Source: CAZRZN01 sp964604565
Lineage (GTDB): Bacteria; Pseudomonadota; Alphaproteobacteria; Rhodobacterales; Rhodobacteraceae
NCBI GenBank assembly: GCA_964604565.1
Contig: CAZRZN010000210.1
Location: forward strand, 1 to 7,826
Length of the DNA: 7,826 nucleotides
Direction of reading: 5' to 3'
Shown: piece by piece, positions 1-5,578 of the stretch
Numbering within the stretch: the first letter of the stretch is position 1
Layout of the letters: the number at the start of each line of letters is the position of its first letter
Translations under genes and position numbers: made by a program
The notes under the pieces: model-generated
Seen by the model: the letters and a program-made list of their open reading frames with translations, nothing else
Told to the model about the DNA's origin: nothing
The model's database searches: none

Positions 1-116
1 AGGAAGGTCATGTTTTCCGACATGCAGTAGACGCAGCGAAAATCGCAGCGGTCGGTGACGGAAACCCGCAAGTAGGAAATCGGGCGCTGGAATGGATCGA
101 TGAGCGTTTGTTTCAT
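1..116 (-). CDS. moaA: GTP 3',8-cyclase MoaA, N-terminal fragment (gene continues beyond the left edge)
   Basis: This is the first 38 codons of MoaA, the radical-SAM enzyme that rearranges GTP in the first step of molybdenum cofactor synthesis, acting in the cytoplasm before MoaC. The visible residues contain the radical-SAM cysteine motif CxxxCxxC at C24, C28 and C31, in the context TDRCDFRCVYCMSE. That context, about 24 residues from the start, is the MoaA signature and separates it from most other radical-SAM enzymes. The preceding ISYLRVSVTDRC stretch is also typical. The start at 116 fits the usual MoaA N-terminus, although the ribosome binding site before it is weak. The remainder, including the C-terminal second iron-sulfur cluster domain, lies outside the window. 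The gene is divergent from the lipoprotein gene, with 75 bases between the two start codons. Confidence 0.93.
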   Translation of the reverse strand, partial: MKQTLIDPFQRPISYLRVSVTDRCDFRCVYCMSENMTF

Positions 117-140
117 GCCCAGACAGTAGTCATCCGACGG

Positions 141-172
141 ATTTTCGGCAAGAGTGCACGTGGATTTGTCAA
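141..172 (-). promoter_or_regulatory. Candidate promoter for moaA
   Basis: Read on the minus strand, positions 172-167 give a perfect -35 hexamer TTGACA, upstream of moaA. No good -10 lies at the standard 17-base spacing. The best AT-rich hexamer, GAAAAT at 146-141, is 20 bases away, which is long. The TTGAC core is the better conserved element in alphaproteobacterial housekeeping promoters, so this remains plausible. It lies within the 75-base divergent gap and would start transcription just upstream of moaA. Confidence 0.35.
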
Positions 173-177
173 CATCC

Positions 178-184
178 GGGAGGG
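178..184 (+). promoter_or_regulatory. Ribosome binding site that fixes the GTG start of the lipoprotein gene
   Basis: GGGAGGG is a strong Shine-Dalgarno sequence and sits 7 bases before the GTG at 192. It decides the start: the frame is open further upstream, but that extension overlaps moaA and would bury the signal peptide. A nearby in-frame ATG at 204 would still give a lipoprotein signal but lies 19 bases from this site. Confidence 0.75.
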
Positions 185-191
185 AAAATCG

Positions 192-701
192 GTGCAATCA
201 CGAATGACGGTGGGTGTTGTCCTCGCGGGCCTTTTGCTCGCGGGCTGCGGCCAACTGCCTTTTGGGCAGGACCGCCCGGGCACCCAGACCTCTGCCAAGC
301 CACCCGAAGGCACGATTCGGCCGCAGGCCCGACCCGACGCCGTAAGTGGACGGCCCCCGCCAGCGGGGGCCCGCACGGTCGATGAATTCGACACGTCCAC
401 TGCCGCGGAACGTGAAAAGGCGGCTGCGGCGCCTGCTTCGGGCGGCGAACAGCGTCTGGGCGAGACGGTCGCAAGCCTTGGCGCGCCGACGCGCGCGGGG
501 TTCTGGCTGGAGACGCCGCTGGTCGACACGCGTCGGCAGGGTCGGGTCTACAACCCTGCCACCGGAAAATCCGCGCAGGTCGAACTGCTGCCGATCGACG
601 GGCCGGCCACGGCTGGAAGCCGCCTGTCGCTTGCCGCCATGCGCCTGATCGAGGCCCCGCTGACCGATCTGCCGACATTGGAGGTCTTCGCCGGCGCATA
701 G
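192..701 (+). CDS. Small lipoprotein with a possible double-psi beta-barrel-like C-terminus
   Basis: The 169-residue product starts at a GTG preceded by a strong ribosome binding site. A short basic N-terminus and hydrophobic core end in a lipobox L16-A17-G18-C19, so it should be lipidated at C19 and anchored in a membrane facing the periplasm. Residues 25-100 are proline-, alanine- and charge-rich and probably disordered; they include an RPxxRP element at 43-48. The conserved-looking part is 103-169. Within it, residues 118-169 (GRVYNPATGKSAQVELLPIDGP, then a SLAAMRL helix) follow the strand and loop pattern of RlpA-type double-psi beta-barrels. That resemblance is my inference from pattern only. 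I recall relatives in Rhodobacterales being labelled 'D-galactarate dehydratase'; nothing in this sequence supports such an enzyme. der follows 209 bases downstream on the same strand with no strong terminator between, so read-through is possible. Confidence 0.85.
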   Translation: MQSRMTVGVVLAGLLLAGCGQLPFGQDRPGTQTSAKPPEGTIRPQARPDAVSGRPPPAGARTVDEFDTSTAAEREKAAAAPASGGEQRLGETVASLGAPTRAGFWLETPLVDTRRQGRVYNPATGKSAQVELLPIDGPATAGSRLSLAAMRLIEAPLTDLPTLEVFAGA

Positions 702-910
702 CCCGCGGCCTTGATCCGGACGAACGGCGCTGTCGGGCACCGTGGAAACCCGGGGGCCGGGCGGTTGGTGGATCGTCGCAAACGCCCGTCGAATGGCGGT
801 AGGAACAGCAACCGGGAGATGCCCGCGATGATGCGTCTGCCCGAACACGCCGCCCCTTTCCTGTGTCGGGAAAATGGGCTATGCCCCGCCTCTGATCCGC
901 GGAGCTTTTC

Positions 911-2383
911 ATGACCTTCTCCCTCGCCATCGTCGGCCGGCCCAATGTGGGCAAGTCGACCCTGTTCAACCGTCTCGTGGGCAAGCGTCTGGCGCTGGTC
1001 GACGATCAGCCCGGCGTGACGCGCGACCTGCGCGAGGGCGAGGCGCGGCTCGGGGATCTGCGCTTTACCGTGATCGACACCGCCGGGCTGGAGGACGCCA
1101 CCGACGACTCGTTGCCCGCGCGCATGCGCCGCCTGACGGAACGGGCTGTGGACATGGCCGATGTGTGCCTGTTCGTGATCGACGCGCGCGCCGGTATCCT
1201 TCCGGATGACGAATTGTTCGCGGAGATCCTGCGCAAGCGGTCGGCGCATGTGATCGTGGCGGCCAACAAGTCCGAAGGGTCCGCCGCAGATGCCGGTGTC
1301 ATCGAGGCCTACGGCCTGGGACTGGGAGAGCCGATCCGGATGTCCGCCGAACATGGCGAGGGCATGAACGATCTTTACACGGAACTCCTGCCGCTCTCCG
1401 ATGCATTTGCCGCCCGTGCGGAGGCTGACGCGCCGGACATCGATGTGGATCTGCCGGAGGATGACGATGAGGATATCGAAGCCGCGCCCCGCATGCCCAC
1501 AAGGGAACGGCCCTTGCAGGTTGCCGTTGTCGGCCGTCCCAATGCGGGAAAATCGACCCTGATCAACGCGATCCTTGGCGAAGACCGGTTGCTGACGGGC
1601 CCGGAGGCGGGCATCACCCGTGACGCGATTTCGGTGGCGACGGACTGGGACGGGGTGCCGACGCGCATCTTTGACACCGCCGGCATGCGCCGCCGCGCCA
1701 AGGTGCAGGAAAAGCTGGAAAAGCTGTCGGTGTCCGACGGCATTCGCGCGGTGAAATTCGCCGAAGTTGTCATTGTCCTGCTGGACGCGGCCATCCCGTT
1801 CGAGACTCAGGACCTCAAGATCGCGGATCTGGCGGAGCGTGAGGGCCGGGCGGTTGTGGTCGCCGTGAACAAATGGGATCTGGAACCGGAAAAGCAGGAA
1901 AAACTGCGCGATCTCCGCGAAGGGTTCGAGCGTATGCTGCCCCAGCTTCGCGGCGCGCCCTTGGTGACGGTGTCGGCCCGCACGGGCAAGGGACTGGACA
2001 AGTTGCAGGCGGCGGTGATGAAAGCTTACGACGTGTGGAACAGGCGTGTGTCCACAGGACAGCTCAATCGCTGGCTGGCGGAGATGATCCAGCGGCATCC
2101 ACCACCCGCGCCGCAGGGTCGCCGGATCAAGCTGCGCTACATGACACAGGCCAAGACGCGGCCACCGGGATTCATCGTGATGTGCTCCCATCCGGACAAA
2201 CTGCCCGAAAGTTATTCGCGTTACCTTGTCAATGCGTTGCGGGAAGACTTCGACATGCCCGGCACGCCGATCCGCCTGACAATGCGCGGGCAGGGGGACA
2301 AGAACCCCTACAAGGGCCGGCGCAAGAAGAATCCGGGCGCCCTGAAAAAACACCTGGGCAAATTGCAGGTCAAGAAATCCTGA
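911..2383 (+). CDS. der: Ribosome-assembly GTPase Der (EngA)
   Basis: Der is a tandem-G-domain GTPase needed for maturation of the 50S ribosomal subunit; it binds 23S rRNA and is generally essential. At 490 residues it is normal length. G-domain 1 shows the P-loop GRPNVGKST at 9-17, DTAG at 56-59, NKSE at 119-122 and SAEHG at 145-149. An acidic linker occupies about 171-192. G-domain 2 shows GRPNAGKST at 208-216, DTAG at 255-258, NKWD at 320-323 and SARTG at 355-359. A KH-like RNA-binding domain spans roughly 375-460 and ends in a lysine/arginine-rich tail. NKSE replaces the canonical NKxD in the first domain, a variant I associate with alphaproteobacterial Der. The ATG is preceded by GGAG at 901-904 with 6 bases of spacing. 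The gene ends before a hairpin terminator at 2489. Confidence 0.98.
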   Translation: MTFSLAIVGRPNVGKSTLFNRLVGKRLALVDDQPGVTRDLREGEARLGDLRFTVIDTAGLEDATDDSLPARMRRLTERAVDMADVCLFVIDARAGILPDDELFAEILRKRSAHVIVAANKSEGSAADAGVIEAYGLGLGEPIRMSAEHGEGMNDLYTELLPLSDAFAARAEADAPDIDVDLPEDDDEDIEAAPRMPTRERPLQVAVVGRPNAGKSTLINAILGEDRLLTGPEAGITRDAISVATDWDGVPTRIFDTAGMRRRAKVQEKLEKLSVSDGIRAVKFAEVVIVLLDAAIPFETQDLKIADLAEREGRAVVVAVNKWDLEPEKQEKLRDLREGFERMLPQLRGAPLVTVSARTGKGLDKLQAAVMKAYDVWNRRVSTGQLNRWLAEMIQRHPPPAPQGRRIKLRYMTQAKTRPPGFIVMCSHPDKLPESYSRYLVNALREDFDMPGTPIRLTMRGQGDKNPYKGRRKKNPGALKKHLGKLQVKKS

Positions 2384-2488
2384 CGGTCGCTCGGTTTCCG
2401 GTTCAGCGGATACCGTTTACTGGCCACGCGGGCATCCTGTCCCCCGATTGCCCTTGAGATACGGCGGGCAATGGCCTGTTCGCGTTAC

Positions 2489-2525
2489 CGGTCGCCGCTT
2501 TACGGCGGCCGATTATTTGCTTTCC
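2489..2525 (+). terminator. Rho-independent terminator after der
   Basis: A 9-bp stem pairs 2489-2497 (CGGTCGCCG) with 2503-2511 (CGGCGGCCG), with one T-G wobble and a 5-base loop. It is followed by a T-rich run (ATTATTTGCTTTCC) at 2512-2525. The T-rich side lies on the plus strand, so it serves der. Read from the minus strand the hairpin has no U-tract, so it is a weaker stop for the convergent gene ending at 2542. Confidence 0.65.
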
Positions 2526-2541
2526 TCATCGGGGATGAACC

Positions 2542-4059
2542 TCAGTCCGCGCTTGCAAGCCTCAGTTGGGCCGCGCGAATGGGCCCTTCGTCGCTGATGA
2601 GTTCGGCATAGGCCGGATCGGCGAAAAGGGTTGCGAGCCGGACGGGGTTGCCATTCAGATAGGCTGTCTGGCTGACCAGCCGGATGCCATGGCTGTAATC
2701 CGCGTAATTCGCGCCGTGGACCGTGCTGAGCGGCTGGATCGCCTTGCCGTTCGACCGATGCCAGCCGTAGATCGCGACGCGGCCGCGGTTGCTGTTCAGT
2801 CGGTTGGTCAGCACAAGATCCTTCTTGTGCCCGGAGACGAGCGCGCCGGACCGGGCGGAGGCGCCTTTGACCTGATCCTCGACCGTTGCATTGTGACGCA
2901 GCAGGTAATCGGTCGAACTCATCTGCGGGCCGGGCGTCATTGGCCGGGGAGAGACGCGCAGATCGGACGCGCGGTAGATCTGATCCACCATGCGCCGCGT
3001 CGGCAGCATCATGTTGAAGTTTGAGGCGATCTGCATCGCGGCCGGAAGGCCCATTGGAACGCGGACAAAGTCGCGGTTGCTCCCAACCGCCAGATAATCC
3101 GGCATCACGCAGAAAACGAGGCTGGTTTTCGACCCGTCCTTAGCACGACCATTGATTTCGACCGGCACAAGATCCTGCAAGAACGCGGGCGCGTTCCCGG
3201 ACAGGATTTCCCGGGCAATCAAACGATCCCGCTCTGGTCCACCGACCCGCATCAGATTGGCCATGACCGATGTGCCGGGCTTTGCGCTGCCCTTGCGGTC
3301 CGGGATGGCGCGCGTCAGGCGTTGGTTGCAGGCGTTGCCGCTGACCGGGCGCGCAATCACGTTCGGCAGCGCTGCGAGGGTTGTGGATGGCAGCGGCTCT
3401 TCCTGCTTTGCGGTTTGGCGTGGCTCTGGCAATTTCAGATCCGTCGGTCGCACCTGTGGCCGCAGGGATACGGTCAAAAGGGCGGTATCGCGCGGATCCT
3501 TCGGGCTGATGGAGCTTTCCGGGGCTTGCAGCTGGTCGGGCCGGGCAAAGGGACGGAGCGCAGGTGCGTTCAGTGTGCTGGGCACAAGTGAGGCGAGCTG
3601 CGTTTCAGGCTCTCGCGCCGGCGCGGGGCGAACCGATGCCGCCAGCGTGTCACCCTCTGTCTGCGGGGTGATTTCCGGAGGGCTGTCTGCCGTAGGCCGC
3701 GCCAGCGAGGCGGGGGTGATGCGCGGTGCGTCGCTCTCCGCCGCCTTGTCGCGCGACGGGGGCAGCATATGCGGCGGCGTCCATGTCTGCGCACGCGGCA
3801 GCGGCTGCACGACATCGCCCACCACGATGGGGTGCGGCGCGGAGTCCGGGGGCAGGTTGCGCATCGACAATTCCGGCGCGCGGCTGGCCGTCTGGGCTGG
3901 CTCTGGCGCCCAGAGGATCGCGCCGACAGCGGCCGCCGCGTTCGCCGCGGAAAAGATCACCGCCGTCACGATGAACCGGCGCGTTCGGACCCGTTGGCCC
4001 ATCTGGTTGCGCCAAGAGGATTGAAATGGGGCGAATTCAGAGATTTTTGTCTGCTTCAT
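2542..4059 (-). CDS. Membrane-anchored proline-rich protein with a conserved C-terminal domain of unknown function
   Basis: I cannot assign a function to this 505-residue protein. A basic N-terminal tail (residues 17-28) precedes one hydrophobic segment at about 28-50, best read as a signal anchor with the bulk in the periplasm; an uncleaved versus cleaved state cannot be decided. Residues 52-240 are proline-, alanine- and serine-rich and probably form an extended stalk, with two similar xLRPxxRPxxLxxP elements at 167-180 and 198-211. The folded part is about 241-505, with cysteines C244 and C317. It contains PTRRMVDQIY at 353-362, GHKKD at 410-414, RVAIYGWH at 427-434, and YADYSHGIRLV at 452-462. 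I recall the same motif set (KKD, YGWH, DYSHGxRLV) in uncharacterised proteins of several phyla. GAGG at 4066-4069, 6 bases upstream, supports the ATG at 4059; the later ATG at 4002 has no such site. It is convergent with der. Confidence 0.9.
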   Translation of the reverse strand: MKQTKISEFAPFQSSWRNQMGQRVRTRRFIVTAVIFSAANAAAAVGAILWAPEPAQTASRAPELSMRNLPPDSAPHPIVVGDVVQPLPRAQTWTPPHMLPPSRDKAAESDAPRITPASLARPTADSPPEITPQTEGDTLAASVRPAPAREPETQLASLVPSTLNAPALRPFARPDQLQAPESSISPKDPRDTALLTVSLRPQVRPTDLKLPEPRQTAKQEEPLPSTTLAALPNVIARPVSGNACNQRLTRAIPDRKGSAKPGTSVMANLMRVGGPERDRLIAREILSGNAPAFLQDLVPVEINGRAKDGSKTSLVFCVMPDYLAVGSNRDFVRVPMGLPAAMQIASNFNMMLPTRRMVDQIYRASDLRVSPRPMTPGPQMSSTDYLLRHNATVEDQVKGASARSGALVSGHKKDLVLTNRLNSNRGRVAIYGWHRSNGKAIQPLSTVHGANYADYSHGIRLVSQTAYLNGNPVRLATLFADPAYAELISDEGPIRAAQLRLASAD

Positions 4060-4230
4060 ACGCTGCCTCTAATCGCCAACCGTTAAGCGAACAATGACCC
4101 TTCGTTCCGTAGAACCGGCCTTGCGCGGTATGCCGCCGGCGCGCTGCTCCGCCCGATTGTGGCTGCCATGCCGCAACACCGGGGACGCACCGACGGATCC
4201 GTTGATTGGGTTTGATCTCATCCAATTGGA

Positions 4231-4259
4231 ATGAAAAGATAACTGTAAGTTTAAGTCAA
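4231..4259 (-). promoter_or_regulatory. Candidate promoter for the 505-residue membrane protein gene
   Basis: On the minus strand, TTGACT at 4259-4254 matches the -35 consensus at five of six positions. It is followed after exactly 17 bases by TTTCAT at 4236-4231, which matches the -10 consensus at four of six. The predicted leader to the ATG at 4059 would be about 165 bases. The perfect palindrome TCCAATTGGA at 4221-4230 directly abuts the -10, in the position of a repressor operator. Confidence 0.4.
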
Positions 4260-4353
4260 ATTGCATTGGCAACCGGTGGCGGAAATCCGCAGGGGCTGGC
4301 AGGGTGAACACAATCCGCCGGGCGACATTGGAGCAAAACGCCTAAAAGTTGAA

Positions 4354-4357
4354 AGGA
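4354..4357 (+). promoter_or_regulatory. Ribosome binding site that fixes the ATG start of the Sel1-repeat gene
   Basis: AGGA lies 8 bases before the ATG at 4366. The reading frame is open upstream to 4261, but only this ATG has a Shine-Dalgarno sequence, and starting here puts a normal signal peptide at the N-terminus. Confidence 0.7.
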
Positions 4358-4365
4358 TAGCTGGA

Positions 4366-5433
4366 ATGGACCGTTTTGATCGAAATGTGACAGGAGCGAT
4401 TCTGGCCTGTCTGATTTTGCCGCTGGGCACGCCCGCGGTTTCGGCGGGCGCAGACGCGGCGGCGGCCCTGTGCCGCGATCTGGCCGGTCCCGCCACTGCC
4501 GAGGCCCCGGTGAGCAAGCAGGCGGTCAATGACTATTTCAGTGCCTTGCGTTCGGCCCGGGCGGCTTGTGAACGGGCGATCATCGGGCCTGAGCCGGATC
4601 CTGTCGCGCTGTTTCAGGTGGCGGTCATGATGCAGCGCGACGCCGAACATACGCTCGCGCTGGAGGTCTTTGAACTGGCGGCGGAGGCCGGTGTCGCGGC
4701 GGCGCACACCAAGATCGGCGATTACTACAACTTTGGCACTGGCGGCGTGCCCGAAGACATCGACCGCGCGGTAGACGAATACCGCAAGGCGGTGGAGGCG
4801 GGCGATCTGCCGGCCATGGCAACGCTCGCCATGATGAACGGTCTGGGGCGCGGGACGGCGCGTGATTTCCGCCAGATGATCACCATGCTCGAAGAATCCG
4901 CCGATGCCGGATATCATTTTGCCCAATTGCGTCTGGCGTCGATCTACTTGAATCCCAACAACATTCCTAGAAATCTGGCGGACGAGCTGGGCCTGCCGGA
5001 TGTCGTGCGGTCGGTCGAGATGTTGGAAAAAGCCTCCGCCCAAGGCAATGAGGATGCGGCGCGTGCGCTCCAGCAGGTCTATTCGGAGGACGGGCCGGTG
5101 CGTGACCCTGCGCAGCGCGCAGCGCTGATCCGCCGCTCCGCCCAAAGCGGGGACGCGCAGGCGATCAACGCGCTCGGGTTCCTGCACGAACGCGGGGAAG
5201 GCGTCGAGTATGACCCGGAAATGGCAGCCTCGCTTTATGTTCAGGCGCTGGAGACGGGCGAGGTATCGGTGCGCGAGATCCGCGGCGAGGTCGATGGCCG
5301 CGCGGTGGCCTGGGATCGGGAAACCGCGCTTGCCTTTCAACGCATCCTTCAGGAGCGCGGACTTTATACCGGCGCACTGGATGGCGCGGTGGGACCGGGC
5401 ACTCTGGGCGCAGCGCGGGCACTGAGCCAGTAG
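4366..5433 (+). CDS. Exported Sel1-like repeat (TPR-type) protein with a peptidoglycan-binding-like C-terminus
   Basis: The 355-residue product begins with a signal peptide: a hydrophobic stretch at about 8-22 and a likely signal peptidase I site after V25-S26-A27. C15 is a poor lipobox candidate because the residues before it do not fit. Mature C36 and C68 could form a disulfide. At least five Sel1-like alpha-alpha repeats follow, roughly 111-147, 148-183, 184-228, 229-263 and 264-299, recognisable from recurring A-x-x-x-L-G-x-x-Y, G-x-G, and A-x-x-x-Y-x-x-A-x-x-x-G-D positions. The fourth is degenerate. Sel1 repeats are protein-binding scaffolds, so a periplasmic adaptor role is likely. Residues 324-353 (LQERGLYTGALDGAVGPGT, then AARAL) resemble the LxxxGxYxGxxDGxxGxxT pattern of peptidoglycan-binding domains, though the unit is short. 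The gene is divergent from the stalked membrane protein and convergent with the VWA gene. No exact partner is evident. Confidence 0.9.
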   Translation: MDRFDRNVTGAILACLILPLGTPAVSAGADAAAALCRDLAGPATAEAPVSKQAVNDYFSALRSARAACERAIIGPEPDPVALFQVAVMMQRDAEHTLALEVFELAAEAGVAAAHTKIGDYYNFGTGGVPEDIDRAVDEYRKAVEAGDLPAMATLAMMNGLGRGTARDFRQMITMLEESADAGYHFAQLRLASIYLNPNNIPRNLADELGLPDVVRSVEMLEKASAQGNEDAARALQQVYSEDGPVRDPAQRAALIRRSAQSGDAQAINALGFLHERGEGVEYDPEMAASLYVQALETGEVSVREIRGEVDGRAVAWDRETALAFQRILQERGLYTGALDGAVGPGTLGAARALSQ

Positions 5434-5554
5434 GCGACCCTGCGGATCATTCTTGATATGTGATGGCAGGAATATCTGAGGAATATTAGAGTGTTGAGGG
5501 CGATACTTCATGCACCTCTGATCAGCAGCGCGGTGCAGTCACGTCCATGATCTT

Positions 5555-5576
5555 CCGGTCCGATGGGGCGGACCGG
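5555..5576 (-). terminator. Perfect hairpin just after the VWA gene stop codon
   Basis: CCGGTCCG at 5555-5562 and CGGACCGG at 5569-5576 form a perfect 8-bp stem with a 6-base loop, beginning 2 bases after the stop codon of the minus-strand VWA gene. Neither strand shows a U-tract afterwards, so it is not a textbook intrinsic terminator. It may stabilise the 3' end of the transcript or work with Rho. It also lies 121 bases beyond the convergent Sel1 gene. Confidence 0.4.
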
Positions 5577-5578
5577 CG

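Larger units (their letters stand above)
4060..4365. other. Divergent intergenic region, 306 bases
   Basis: This gap separates the divergent stalked membrane protein and Sel1 protein genes and should hold both promoters. Positions 4200-4266 are clearly AT-richer than the surroundings and contain a candidate minus-strand promoter, described separately, and a perfect 10-bp palindrome TCCAATTGGA at 4221-4230. A short inverted repeat with arms GCGGA and TCCGC lies around 4280-4291. I could not find a convincing -35/-10 pair for the plus-strand gene. No small ORF or structured RNA is evident. Confidence 0.6.

Noticed and set aside
162..177. GGAT...ATCC dyad over the candidate moaA -35
   Set aside because: The inner and outer halves are off-centre by half a base, so symmetry is imperfect and not better than chance.
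108..191. 28-codon N-terminal extension of the lipoprotein
   Set aside because: It overlaps the start of moaA, has no ribosome binding site, and would place the signal peptide internally; the GTG at 192 has a strong GGGAGGG.
711..914. 67-codon plus-strand frame filling the gap between the lipoprotein gene and der, overlapping the der ATG by 4 bases
   Set aside because: The ATGA-type overlap is attractive, but the start is TTG without a convincing ribosome binding site, and the composition has no recognisable domain or helix pattern.
548..2353. 601-codon open frame on the minus strand across der and the end of the lipoprotein gene
   Set aside because: It is fully antisense to der, whose motifs are certain. 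Its His/Gln/Arg/Gly-heavy composition is that of a GC-rich antisense frame, and it matches no family I know.
5468..5486. Direct repeat AGGAATAT twice with an 11-base period in the Sel1/VWA convergent gap
   Set aside because: Only two short copies, with no promoter or neighbouring gene start that would make it a binding-site array.
4342..5511. 389-codon minus-strand open frame over the Sel1-repeat gene
   Set aside because: It is an antisense shadow: the plus strand encodes a signal peptide and clear repeats, while this frame is arginine- and histidine-rich without motifs.
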